NCBI RefSeq assembly: GCF_009189165.1 | Contig: NZ_CP045118.1 | Span: 6,247,242 to 6,311,241 of the forward strand | Length of the DNA: 64,000 nucleotides | DNA from: Pseudomonas sp. SCB32 | GTDB taxonomy: Bacteria > Pseudomonadota > Gammaproteobacteria > Pseudomonadales > Pseudomonadaceae | Direction: 5' to 3' | Shown: piece by piece, positions 17,145-25,848 of the stretch | How positions within the stretch are numbered: position 1 is the stretch's first letter | How the letters are laid out: every line of letters starts with the position of its first letter | The notes under the pieces: model-generated | Database searches by the model: none | What the model was told of the DNA's origin: nothing | What the model saw: only the letters and a program-made list of their open reading frames with translations | Program-made: the position numbers and the translations under genes

Positions 17145-18119
17145 ATGTCCCAAGACTTCTGGTTCCTGCTGTTGCCCGGCTTTTCCGTGATGGGTTTCGT
17201 CTCCGCCGTGGAGCCGCTGCGCGTGGCCAACCGCTTTCGCGGCGAGCTGTATCGCTGGCACCTGATGAGCCCCGACGGCGGGCCGGTGCTGGCCAGCAAC
17301 GGTATGTCGATGAATGCCGACAGCGGCCTGGAAGCGCTCAAGCCGGGCGACACGCTGCTGGTGGTGGCGGGCTTCGAACCGCTGCGCGCCTGCACCCCGG
17401 CGCTGCTGCATTGGCTGAAGCGGCTCGACCGCGACGGCGTGACCCTGGGCGGTATCGACACCGGCAGCTTCGTGCTCGCCGAGGCCGGGCTGCTGGCGCG
17501 CCAGCGCTGCACGGTGCACTGGGAGGCGCTGGAGGCCTTCCGGGAAACTTATCCACAAGTGGAGGCGACCCAGGAGCTGTTCGAGATCGACGGCCCGCGC
17601 ATCACCTCCGCCGGCGGCACGGCGTCCATCGACCTGATGCTCGACCTGATCGCCCAGGCCCACGGCCCGGAGCTGGCGGTGCAGGTCTCCGAGCAGTTCG
17701 TGGTCGGTCGCATCCGCACCCGCCAGGATCACCAGCGCCTGCAGGTGGCCAGCCGCTATGGGGTGAGCAATCGCAAGCTGGTGCAGGTGATCGGCGAGAT
17801 GGAGCGCCACACCGAGCCACCGCTGTCCACACTGGAGCTGGCCGAACACATCCGGGTCACCCGGCGCCAGCTGGAGCGGCTGTTCCGCCTGTACCTGCAC
17901 GACACGCCGTCGAACTTCTACCTCGGCCTGCGCCTGGACAAGGCGCGCCAGCTATTGCGACAGACCGACATGAGCGTGCTGGAGGTCGGCGTGGCCTGTG
18001 GGTTCGAGACACCCTCCTACCTGTCGCGCAGCTACCGGGCGAAGTTCGGGGTGTGCCCGAGCCAAGACCGGGTGGGGTTGCGCAAGACGACTGCGAAGGC
18101 AGTTTCCCCGCCGGCCTGA
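17145..18119 (+). CDS. cdhR: AraC-family activator of carnitine catabolism with GATase1-like domain
   Basis: 324 residues from ATG 17145 ([18 protein letters not shown]). The N-terminal DJ-1/PfpI (GATase1-like) domain covers about residues 5-190 and the tandem helix-turn-helix AraC domain about 215-310 ([19 protein letters not shown], then [27 protein letters not shown]). The Cys of true amidotransferases is replaced by IDTGSF, as expected for a regulator. No clear Shine-Dalgarno is visible. It is divergent from caiX, as in P. aeruginosa. Confidence 0.9.
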   Translation: MSQDFWFLLLPGFSVMGFVSAVEPLRVANRFRGELYRWHLMSPDGGPVLASNGMSMNADSGLEALKPGDTLLVVAGFEPLRACTPALLHWLKRLDRDGVTLGGIDTGSFVLAEAGLLARQRCTVHWEALEAFRETYPQVEATQELFEIDGPRITSAGGTASIDLMLDLIAQAHGPELAVQVSEQFVVGRIRTRQDHQRLQVASRYGVSNRKLVQVIGEMERHTEPPLSTLELAEHIRVTRRQLERLFRLYLHDTPSNFYLGLRLDKARQLLRQTDMSVLEVGVACGFETPSYLSRSYRAKFGVCPSQDRVGLRKTTAKAVSPPA

Positions 18120-18164
18120 TGTCCTTGAAGGAGCAACTGTCTTTTGGGCTATTCGCTGCGCTCA

Positions 18165-18214
18165 CCCTTCGGGCCGCACTGAAGTGCGTTCAGCGCAAGC
18201 GCTGGCCCGAAGGG
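18165..18214. repeat. Inverted repeat downstream of cdhR
   Basis: CCCTTCGGGCC (18165-18175) pairs with GGCCCGAAGGG (18204-18214), enclosing a smaller GCACTGAAGTGC hairpin. No clear T tract follows. REP-like element or stem-loop of the cdhR 3' end. Confidence 0.6.
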
Positions 18215-18233
18215 GAATCACCCAGAAAACGGT

Positions 18234-18280
18234 GTAGGAGCGGGCCATGCGCGCGATTCGCGGGCAGGGCCCGCTCCTAC
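18234..18280. repeat. REP/BIME inverted pair (GTAGGAGCGGGCC family), copy 1
   Basis: GTAGGAGCGGGCC (18234-18246) and its exact complement GGCCCGCTCCTAC (18268-18280) face each other. The same family recurs at 22530-22603 and 35746-35816 in this window. Confidence 0.85.
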
Positions 18281-18415
18281 AGGGGGCATTGCCGTACGGA
18301 AAGACCGCCAAAGCGTGATTGGCAATATCCGTGGGATCACCGTCATTTACCCCATCAGGGGCCAGGCGGAGTATGGAGACCAGGTTCCAACCCTCACTGC
18401 CTACCGGAGACCATC

Positions 18416-18886
18416 ATGAGCGAAGCCCGTCCCCCTCTTCCCCCGTTCACCCGGGAATCCGCCATCCAGAAAGTCCGCCTCGCCGAAGACGCCTGGAACA
18501 GCCGCGACCCGCAGCGCGTCTCGCTGGCCTATACACCGGACAGCCACTGGCGCAACCGCGCGACCTTCCTCTTGGGCCGCGAGCAGATCGTCGAGTTCCT
18601 CACGGCCAAATGGGTCCGCGAACTGGAATACCGACTGATCAAGGAACTCTGGGCCTTCACCGACAACCGTATCGCGGTGCGCTTCGCCTACGAGTGGCAC
18701 GACGACTCGGGCAACTGGTTCCGCTCCTACGGCAACGAGAACTGGGCGTTCGACGAGAACGGCCTGATGGCCGAGCGACGCGCCAGCATCAACGACCTGC
18801 CGATCCGCGAGGACCAGCGCCTGTTCCGCTGGCCGCAAGGACGCCGGCCGGACGATCATCCGTCGCTAAGCGATCTGGGGCTGTAA
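18416..18886 (+). CDS. DUF1348 family protein (NTF2-like fold)
   Basis: 156 residues from ATG 18416, with CGGAGA 7 bases upstream. Small soluble protein with the DUF1348/SnoaL-like signature: [26 protein letters not shown] near the N-terminus, [13 protein letters not shown] in the middle, and [27 protein letters not shown] near the C-terminus. Its biochemical role is not established to my knowledge. No operon partner: REP sequences lie upstream and a new promoter region downstream. Confidence 0.88.
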   Translation: MSEARPPLPPFTRESAIQKVRLAEDAWNSRDPQRVSLAYTPDSHWRNRATFLLGREQIVEFLTAKWVRELEYRLIKELWAFTDNRIAVRFAYEWHDDSGNWFRSYGNENWAFDENGLMAERRASINDLPIREDQRLFRWPQGRRPDDHPSLSDLGL

Positions 18887-19065
18887 CCGGCAGGAGACGG
18901 GACGGCAGGGAACTCGTAGAGCGTCTATCTATGGGGTTGCAGCGTGGGAATCTGTTCGCCTGCTCACGAATTTGCGCCAGCATGGGAAACCAGCAATGCA
19001 AGTCCGCGCATACCGCTGGCGCTGCACTATCGTTGAACGCAGCTCTTTCAAGGAAGGTTCCTACC

Positions 19066-21462
19066 ATGGTTCTACGCCCGCTCCTGTCATCCCTTGCCCT
19101 GGCCATCGGCCTGGCGCACGGCCTCCCCATTGCAATGGCGGCCGATACCCCGCCACCCGCCGCGCAGGCACCAGCCGCCACGGAGCTGAAGTGGCCGCGC
19201 GACTTCGCCCTGGGTGATCAGCACGTGCAGATCTTCCAGCCCCAGATCGAAACCTGGGACGGCGCCCGCATGAGCGGCCGCGCCGCGATTGCCGTGGGCG
19301 CCGCCAACGCCGCGCCGACCTATGGCGTGGCGCAGTTCTCCGCCGCCGCCGCCGTCGACAAGGCCAGCGGCCTGGTGCAGCTCACCGATATCCGCATCGA
19401 CAAGGTGGAAGTCCCCACCGAGCCGGACAGCGTCGGCAAGGTGCACGACGCCCTGGTGGCGCACCTGCCCAAGGACGGCCTGACCGTCTCCCTGGACGAG
19501 CTCCAGGCCAGCTACGCGGTGAACCAGCAGCTGGACAAGCTGCGTCACGTCGAGGTGAAGAACGACGCGCCGCAGATCGTTTTCGCCGCCACCCCGACCG
19601 TGCTGGTGATGATCGACGGCCAGCCGGACTGGCATTCGCTCCCGGGCAGCGACTTCGAGCATGTGATCAACAGCCGTGTGCTGATCCTGCGTGACGCCCA
19701 GGGCAACAACTACCTGCACGCGGCAGGTAACTGGTACACGTCGCAGTCGCTGGACGGTAACTGGCTGGTGCTGAGCCAGCCGCCCCAGGCGCTGCTCAAC
19801 GCCCAGCAGATCGCCAGCAAGAACGGCCCGGTGGATGCGTTACTGCCCAAGGACGGCAAGGCGCCGGCGAAGGCGCCGGCGGTGCTGGTCGCCACCCAGC
19901 CCACCGAACTGATCGTCAGCGACGGCACCGCGCAGATGGCCCCGGTCGACGGCGTCAGCCTGCTGACCATGCAGAACGCCGACCACGCGGTGTTCGTCGA
20001 CCCCACCCACAACACCTGGTACGTGCTGGTCTCCGGCCGCTGGTTCAGCGGCCCCGGTGACAAGGGCCCGTGGCGCTATGTCGAGGGCAAGGACCTGCCC
20101 GCCGATTTCGCCAAGATCTCGCCCAAGGACCCGAAGGCCAACGTACTGGTTTCGGTGCCCGGCACGCCGCAGGCCAAGGAGGCCGCCATCGCCGCGAGCA
20201 TCCCGCAGACCGCCACCGTCTCGCGCAGCAAGACGACCTTGAAGGTGAACTACGACGGCACGCCGAACTTCCAGCCGATCAGCGGCACCAGCCTGCACTA
20301 CGCGGTGAACAGCCCGACGCCGGTGATCGAAGTGGCGCCCAACCAATTCTACGCGGTGAGCAATGGCGTCTGGTTCGTCTCCCCCAGCGCCGCTGGCGCC
20401 TGGCAGGTGGCAACCGAAGTGCCGGCGGTGATCTACAGCATCCCACCCAGCTCGCCGGTGTACTACGTGACCTACGTGCACATCTACTCGGTCACCCCGC
20501 AGACCGTGGTCGTGGGCTACACGCCCGGCTACCTGGGGGTGGTGGTGAACAGCTCGGGCACCGTGGTCTACGGTACCGGCTACACCTATCCGGCGTACGT
20601 CAGCAGCACCGTGTACTACGGCTACCCACCGACCTACGGCTACGGCGCCGGCTTTGCCGTCGGCGCGCTGACCGGGTTCGCCTTCGGCTATGCCGCCGGC
20701 GCCTACTGGGGCGCGCCACAACCCTACTGGGGCCCGTACTGGGGTCCCTACCCGGCCGGCGGCTGGAGCTATACCAACATCAACCAGGCGAACTTCTACG
20801 GGCGCTGGGGCCAGGGCTCGGTCAGCCACGCCTACGGCTACAACGGCTGGACCGGCACCCAGTGGCAGGGCAGCTCGGCGGTCGGCTACAACCCGCGCAC
20901 CGGCACGCACTTCCAGGGCACCCAGGGCGCGGCCTTCAACCCCTACACCAACCAGAGCGCAGCCGGCCGCCGGGGCGCCTACGCCAATGCTTCCACCGGC
21001 ATGTCCGGCGCGGGCCGCAGCGGTGCCGCCATCGACCACGACAACGGCAACTTCGAAGCGGGCCGCCAGGTGGCCACGCACAACGCGCAGACCGGCCGCA
21101 CCACCATCGCCCAGAACGGCATCAAGGGTAACGTCAACGACGACCCAAGCAGCTTCGACCACCAGCACCAGGGCGTCAGCTACAACCGTCGCACCGGCAA
21201 TGGCGTGGCCTGGAACAACGGCGACGTCTACGCCGGCCATGATGGCAACGTCTACCAGCACACCCAGGATGGCGGCTGGCAGCAGCACACCAGCAACGGT
21301 TGGCAGCCCGTCCAGCCGAGCCAGAGCAACGTACGCAGCCAGCTCGACCAGCAGATGCAATCCCGCCAGGTCGGCCAGCAGCGCTTCGGCCAGACCCAGC
21401 GTCAGTGGGGCGGCGGCGGGTTCGGCGGAGGGCACTTCGGCGGCGGCGGATTCCGTCGCTGA
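19066..21462 (+). CDS. Large secreted protein with Tyr/Gly-rich and C-terminal low-complexity repeats
   Basis: 798 residues from ATG 19066, with AAGGAAGG upstream. A signal peptide ends around residue 25 (GLPIAMAA). Residues ~35-170 are a conserved-looking soluble domain. Residues ~180-450 contain several copies of a Trp-containing module (NNYLHAAGNWYTSQSLDGNW, HNTWYVLVSGRWFSGPGDKG, NQFYAVSNGVWFVSPSAAGAW) that looks like a repeated beta-sandwich or propeller blade. Residues ~460-570 are Tyr/Gly/Pro-rich (YWGPYWGPYP) with a Gly/Ala-rich hydrophobic stretch at 524-549. Then come RTG/NG-rich repeats and a Gln-rich tail ending GGGGFGGGHFGGGGFRR. Similar Pseudomonas proteins are sometimes labelled carbohydrate-binding; I cannot assign a function. 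Confidence 0.85.
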   Translation: MVLRPLLSSLALAIGLAHGLPIAMAADTPPPAAQAPAATELKWPRDFALGDQHVQIFQPQIETWDGARMSGRAAIAVGAANAAPTYGVAQFSAAAAVDKASGLVQLTDIRIDKVEVPTEPDSVGKVHDALVAHLPKDGLTVSLDELQASYAVNQQLDKLRHVEVKNDAPQIVFAATPTVLVMIDGQPDWHSLPGSDFEHVINSRVLILRDAQGNNYLHAAGNWYTSQSLDGNWLVLSQPPQALLNAQQIASKNGPVDALLPKDGKAPAKAPAVLVATQPTELIVSDGTAQMAPVDGVSLLTMQNADHAVFVDPTHNTWYVLVSGRWFSGPGDKGPWRYVEGKDLPADFAKISPKDPKANVLVSVPGTPQAKEAAIAASIPQTATVSRSKTTLKVNYDGTPNFQPISGTSLHYAVNSPTPVIEVAPNQFYAVSNGVWFVSPSAAGAWQVATEVPAVIYSIPPSSPVYYVTYVHIYSVTPQTVVVGYTPGYLGVVVNSSGTVVYGTGYTYPAYVSSTVYYGYPPTYGYGAGFAVGALTGFAFGYAAGAYWGAPQPYWGPYWGPYPAGGWSYTNINQANFYGRWGQGSVSHAYGYNGWTGTQWQGSSAVGYNPRTGTHFQGTQGAAFNPYTNQSAAGRRGAYANASTGMSGAGRSGAAIDHDNGNFEAGRQVATHNAQTGRTTIAQNGIKGNVNDDPSSFDHQHQGVSYNRRTGNGVAWNNGDVYAGHDGNVYQHTQDGGWQQHTSNGWQPVQPSQSNVRSQLDQQMQSRQVGQQRFGQTQRQWGGGGFGGGHFGGGGFRR

Positions 21463-21601
21463 CGCTGTGGACAAGGTTTTCCACACCCTGAACGGCTGTG
21501 GAAAACCTGGCGAGCAAGGCTGAGGAACTTATCCACACGCCTTGATCTCTCCCTCGCCGGCTCGGCAAGATGCCCGCTTCCACCCACCTCGCGGGGTCGC
21601 C

Positions 21602-22516
21602 GTGACCGCTCTGTTCCAGGCCCTCTGGCCGTTGTTCGCGCTGATCGTCGGCGGCTATGTGCTGCGTCGCAAGGGATTCCCCGGCGAGGCGTTCTGGCCC
21701 GCCGCCGAGCGGCTCAACTACTTCCTCCTGTTCCCCGCGTTGCTGGCCAGCAGCCTGGCCAATGCGCCGTTGAACGATCCCGGCCTGGCCCGTCAGGCGC
21801 TGGCGGTGATGCTTGGCCTGGGTGCCGCGTGGGTGGCCCTGCTGATCGTCAAGCGCCTGCGCGGCTGGAGCGCGGCGCGCTTCGGCGCCATCGCCCAGGG
21901 TGTGCTGCGCTTCAACACCTACCTGGGACTGGCCGCCGTGGGCAGCCTGTACGGCAAGCCGGGGCTGACCCTGGCCGCTCTGATGCTGGCGCTGATGGTG
22001 CCGACGGTGAACGTGATGTCGGTGTGGGCCCTGACCGCCGAACGCGGCATCAGCCTGCGCGGACTGCTGCTGCCGATCGTGAAGAACCCGCTGATCCTCG
22101 CCTGCGTGGTCGGTGCGCTGCTCAATGTGAGCGGCATCGGCCTGCCCGGCGGCAGCGACCGTCTGCTCAACCTGCTGGCGGTAGCGAGCCTGCCACTGGG
22201 CCTGCTCTGCGTGGGCGCGGCACTGCAACCGCAGGAACTGCGCGCGGAGGTCTCGGCACTGGGCTGGAACTGCGCGATCCGCCTGCTGGCGATGCCGCTG
22301 CTGGCCTTCGCCATCGCCCGTCTGCTGGCCCTGCCGACGCTGGAAAGCGCCCTGCTGGTGCTGTTCTTCGCCCTGCCCACCGCGCCGACGGCCTACGTGC
22401 TCACCCGCCAGCTGGGCGGCGAAAGCCATCTGATGGCGGGGATCATCACCCTGCAGACGCTGCTGGCGGGCGCCAGCCTGCTGGTGGTGATGGGGGCAAT
22501 CCAGGCGCTGGCCTGA
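21602..22516 (+). CDS. AEC-family transporter (auxin efflux carrier superfamily)
   Basis: 304 residues if the GTG at 21602 is the start (VTALFQALWPLFALIVGGYVLRR). The protein is almost wholly hydrophobic with about ten membrane helices, as in AEC permeases, and shows the family feel of LNYFLLFPALLASSLAN near the N-terminus and FALPTAPTAYVLTRQLGG near the C-terminus. Substrate unknown; bacterial members move organic acids such as malate. The gene stands alone, followed by a BIME. Confidence 0.85.
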   Translation: MTALFQALWPLFALIVGGYVLRRKGFPGEAFWPAAERLNYFLLFPALLASSLANAPLNDPGLARQALAVMLGLGAAWVALLIVKRLRGWSAARFGAIAQGVLRFNTYLGLAAVGSLYGKPGLTLAALMLALMVPTVNVMSVWALTAERGISLRGLLLPIVKNPLILACVVGALLNVSGIGLPGGSDRLLNLLAVASLPLGLLCVGAALQPQELRAEVSALGWNCAIRLLAMPLLAFAIARLLALPTLESALLVLFFALPTAPTAYVLTRQLGGESHLMAGIITLQTLLAGASLLVVMGAIQALA

Positions 22517-22529
22517 TTGCCTTTCCCCT

Positions 22530-22603
22530 GTAGGAGCGGGCCATGCCCGCTATCCGACCGGTAGGTCGGTGCCACGAAAATCGCGGGCATGGCCCGCTCC
22601 TAC
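22530..22603. repeat. REP/BIME inverted pair, copy 2, with nested palindrome
   Basis: A 21-bp arm (22530-22550, GTAGGAGCGGGCCATGCCCGC) has an exact complement at 22583-22603. The loop carries a second palindrome, CCGACC-GGTA-GGTCGG (22554-22569). It lies in the 333-bp gap before the citrate transporter; a DnaA-box 9-mer (22628-22636) follows. The rest of the gap should hold the transporter's promoter, which I cannot place. Confidence 0.9.
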
Positions 22604-22849
22604 GGGTAAATCCCTGGCACCTGAAACTTATCCACACGCCGCTCCTTCGCCCCCCGATCAACGGCACCACCACGCGAAAGCCTGCTGAAAGCTTGAACCC
22701 CTAGCATCGCCGCCCTCGGCCCTCCCGGCCGCACAAAAACAACAATCGGTGATCGCCATGTTCCATTGCCTGTCCTCCCCCGCTCCGTCCGCTCCGCGCC
22801 CATTCATCCACAGCCTTCGCTGATCCCGCGCCGACACGGAGTTATCCCC

Positions 22850-24154
22850 ATGCTGACTTTCCTCGCCTTCGCCATGGTGGCGACCTTCATGTTCCTGATC
22901 ATGACCAAGCGACTGTCGGCGCTGATCGCGCTGATCCTGGTCCCGATCGCCTTCGCCCTGCTCGGTGGCTTCGCCAAGGGCCTGGGGCCGATGATGCTGG
23001 ACGGCATCCGCACCCTGGCGCCGACCGGGGTGATGCTGATGTTCGCCATCCTCTACTTCGCCATCATGATCGACTCGGGCCTGTTCGATCCGGCGGTGCG
23101 CAAGATCCTCAAGCTGGTGAAAGGTGACCCGCTGAAGGTCTCGATGGGCACTGCCGCCCTGGCGATGATCGTCTCGCTCGATGGCGACGGCTCGACCACC
23201 TACATGATCTGCGTGGCCGCCGTGCTGCCGCTCTACAGCCGTCTGGGCATGAGCCCGCTGCTGATGGCCTGTCTGATCATGCTTTCCAGCGGCGTGCTGA
23301 ACATGACGCCCTGGGGCGGCCCCACCGCGCGCGCGGCCAGCGCGCTGCACGTGGACCCGGCGGACATCTTCGTGCCGATGATCCCGGCCATGCTCGCCGG
23401 CATCGTGGCGATCTTCGCCATCGCCTGGGTCTACGGCAAACGCGAGCGCGCCCGCCTGGGCGAATTGCACCTGCCGACCGATAACCAGGCTCTGGCCGAG
23501 GTCAGCGTCTCGCAGTATCCCGACGCACGTCGGCCGACGCTGCTGTGGTTCAACGGCGCCCTCACGCTGGTGCTGATGGCCACGCTGATCGCCGGTCTTC
23601 TGACGATGCCGGTTCTCTTCATGATCGCCTTCGGGATCGCGATGATCGTGAACTATCCCTGCATCCTGGAGCAGAAGAAACGCATCGGCGCACACGCTGA
23701 GAACGTTCTGGCGGTGGTCTCGCTGATCTTCGCCGCCGGGGTGTTCACTGGCATCCTGCAGGGCACCGGCATGGTCGAGGCAATGTCCAAGGGCCTGCTG
23801 GCGGTGATTCCGCCATCGCTGGGGCCGTATCTTGCGACCATCACGGCGCTGGTGAGCATGCCGTTCACCTTCTTCATGTCGAACGACGCTTTCTACTACG
23901 GCGTGCTCCCGGTACTCTCCCAGGCCGCCGCGCAGTACGGCATCACCCCGGTGGAAATGGCCCGCGCCTCCATCGTCGGCCAGCCGGTACACCTGCTCAG
24001 CCCACTGGTGCCCTCGACCTACCTGCTGGTAGGCCTGGCCAAGGTGGACTTCGGCGACCACCAGCGCTTCACCCTCAAATGGGCCGTGCTGGTCTGCCTG
24101 GCGATCCTCGCCGCCGCCCTCGCCCTGGGCCTGTTCCCCCTGTTCAACGACTGA
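22850..24154 (+). CDS. CitMHS-family metal-citrate:proton symporter
   Basis: 434 residues from ATG 22850 (MLTFLAFAMVATFMFLIMTKRL), with GGAG 8-9 bases upstream; an upstream in-frame codon is not needed. About a dozen membrane helices. The family signature is visible in MIVSLDGDGSTTYMICVAAVLPLY and in MTPWGGPTARAASAL, which resemble B. subtilis CitM/CitH. Takes up citrate complexed with divalent metal ions. It corresponds to the CitA transporter region of P. aeruginosa as I recall. The terC gene follows at 15 bp. Confidence 0.9.
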   Translation: MLTFLAFAMVATFMFLIMTKRLSALIALILVPIAFALLGGFAKGLGPMMLDGIRTLAPTGVMLMFAILYFAIMIDSGLFDPAVRKILKLVKGDPLKVSMGTAALAMIVSLDGDGSTTYMICVAAVLPLYSRLGMSPLLMACLIMLSSGVLNMTPWGGPTARAASALHVDPADIFVPMIPAMLAGIVAIFAIAWVYGKRERARLGELHLPTDNQALAEVSVSQYPDARRPTLLWFNGALTLVLMATLIAGLLTMPVLFMIAFGIAMIVNYPCILEQKKRIGAHAENVLAVVSLIFAAGVFTGILQGTGMVEAMSKGLLAVIPPSLGPYLATITALVSMPFTFFMSNDAFYYGVLPVLSQAAAQYGITPVEMARASIVGQPVHLLSPLVPSTYLLVGLAKVDFGDHQRFTLKWAVLVCLAILAAALALGLFPLFND

Positions 24155-24169
24155 CTCGAGTAACCCGCA

Positions 24170-24931
24170 ATGGAATGGCTGACCAGCCCCGAAATCTGGA
24201 TTGCGTTCTTCACCCTGACTGCCCTGGAGATCGTCCTGGGCATCGACAACATCATCATGATCTCCATCCTGGTCGGCCGCATGCCCAAGCACATGCAGCC
24301 GCGCACGCGCTTCTTCGGACTGGCGCTGGCGATGGTCACGCGCATCCTGTTGCTGCTGTCGATCACCTGGGTGATGCGCCTGACCGCCGACCTGTTCCAC
24401 GTCTTCGGCCAGGGGATTTCCGGGCGTGACCTGATCCTGTTCTTCGGCGGCCTGTTCCTCCTGTGGAAAAGCAGCACCGAGATCTACCACGGCCTGGAAG
24501 GCGAGGACGAAGCCGAGGGCGAGCCCGGGAGCATGATGGGCGGCTTCGTCGGCACCATCATCCAGATCGCCATCATCGACATCGTGTTTTCCCTGGATTC
24601 GGTGATCACCGCCGTGGGCATGGTTTCCAACGTGCCGGTGATGGTCGCCGCGATCGTCGTCGCCGTGCTGGTGATGATGCTGGCGGCCGGCGCCATCAGC
24701 GATTTCATCGACAAGCACCCGTCGCTGAAGATGCTCGCGCTGTCCTTCCTGATCGTAGTCGGCACCGTGCTGATCGCCGAGGCCTTCGAAGTCCATGTGC
24801 CCAAGGGCTATGTCTACTTCGCCATGGCCTTCTCGCTGGCGGTGGAAGCGCTGAACATCCGCATGCGCACCCTGCGCGGCCGCAAGGACGTGGAGCCGGT
24901 GAAGCTGCGCAAGGATATTCCCGGCGCCTGA
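24170..24931 (+). CDS. TerC-family integral membrane protein
   Basis: 253 residues with about seven membrane helices. The TerC hallmark is ALEIVLGIDNIIMISILVGRMP (about residues 18-39), mirrored by IIDIVFSLDSVITAVGMV in the second half; the Asp residues in these two repeats are thought to bind metal. Members include tellurite-resistance TerC and the manganese exporters Alx/MeeF. It follows the citrate symporter in the same direction, so it might be co-transcribed. Metal export is inferred from family. Confidence 0.9.
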   Translation: MEWLTSPEIWIAFFTLTALEIVLGIDNIIMISILVGRMPKHMQPRTRFFGLALAMVTRILLLLSITWVMRLTADLFHVFGQGISGRDLILFFGGLFLLWKSSTEIYHGLEGEDEAEGEPGSMMGGFVGTIIQIAIIDIVFSLDSVITAVGMVSNVPVMVAAIVVAVLVMMLAAGAISDFIDKHPSLKMLALSFLIVVGTVLIAEAFEVHVPKGYVYFAMAFSLAVEALNIRMRTLRGRKDVEPVKLRKDIPGA

Positions 24932-24953
24932 GCCACAGCCGGGCGACTCCCGA

Positions 24954-24976
24954 CCGGGCTAGCCACAGCCCGGTTT
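24954..24976 (+). terminator. Terminator after terC
   Basis: CCGGGCT (24954-24960) pairs with AGCCCGG (24967-24973) and is followed by TTT; the T run overlaps a DnaA-box 9-mer at 24975-24983. It is close to the end of the convergent lipoprotein gene and may serve both. Confidence 0.5.
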
Positions 24977-24994
24977 ATCCACAGGCTGATGCCT

Positions 24995-25480
24995 TCAAGG
25001 GCGCGCGACCGGCTGCGGCCAGTTCAGCACGCCCTTGGTGGAAAAGCGCACCGTGCCGAACAGCCCACCGGCCAGCTTGCCGTTGATCTCGTAGGGCATG
25101 CCCTGGCGTGGCGGCCCGCCGGACAGGCTCCAGGCTTGGCGGATGGCGGAGAACGCCGAGATGCTCACCGGTACGCTGATCACTTTCTCGCCAAAGCGCG
25201 GCACCTGTCCGCTGGCATCGCTGACCCCGCTGGCCAGCGGCTGGCCGTTCACCGCCAGGTCCAGGGCGATGCCGTGGTAGTCGATGGCGTCCTCATTGGG
25301 GTTCTGCACTCGCAGCTTCACCGCGAAGCGCGCCTCCATGCCCTGCCCGGCGATGGGCTCCAGCCCGACCAGGTCGACCCGCAACGGGTCGCGACCGCCG
25401 AACAGGGTGCTGCACGCGCCCAGCGCCAGCAGCAGGGTGATCAGTCCGCCTCGCCGCAGGATTTCCCGAATACCTCGCAT
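24995..25480 (-). CDS. LEA14/WHy-domain lipoprotein
   Basis: 161 residues from ATG 25480, preceded by AAGGAG at 7 bases; a GTG two codons earlier is less likely. Lipoprotein signal with lipobox LALGAC (Cys at residue ~23). The rest is one immunoglobulin-like WHy/LEA type 2 domain with the typical LRVQNPNEDAIDYHGIALDLAVNGQPLASG. Related proteins are linked to desiccation or general stress; the molecular role is unknown. Convergent with terC. Confidence 0.85.
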   Translation of the reverse strand: MRGIREILRRGGLITLLLALGACSTLFGGRDPLRVDLVGLEPIAGQGMEARFAVKLRVQNPNEDAIDYHGIALDLAVNGQPLASGVSDASGQVPRFGEKVISVPVSISAFSAIRQAWSLSGGPPRQGMPYEINGKLAGGLFGTVRFSTKGVLNWPQPVARP

Positions 25481-25848
25481 GCACACTCCTTGCTGATGGA
25501 TGGTCCATTCGCCGGGCCGATGCCCGGCGCGTTGCTGTTCCGGTCATTTACCCACAGGGTATGGCAGAGCCTCTGTTCCGGGCCAGACGCACGCGGTGAA
25601 CCGTTCGCCGTCTCGCTGCCACATCATGCCGCACGATGGCACAGGATCAGCTTTACTCAAGCACAGGAACCCCAGCGAATCAGGCATTTGGCGAACCCCA
25701 AGGGAAAAACACGGGTCTACCCAAAGAGTTGGATGACAACGCCTGAACGCTGCCGTGTCCTTATCGGCCTTCCGCGCTATCGGGTTGCGGGCGAGGTCGT
25801 CGGGGGCTGTTGAGGTCAGCGGCCCCGGAAAGCGTGAGGGGGCCCGAC
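25481..25848. other. Intergenic stretch without a recognisable gene
   Basis: 368 bp between the divergent lipoprotein and Na/Pi transporter genes. Composition is like the coding regions, and short open frames are present but none has a ribosome site or recognisable product. It should contain both promoters. I see no repeat, hairpin or clear -35/-10 pair. Confidence 0.5.

Noticed and set aside
22658-24796. 712-codon minus-strand frame rich in His, Gln and Asp
   Set aside because: Antisense of the CitMHS and TerC membrane protein genes; composition is that of complemented hydrophobic codons.
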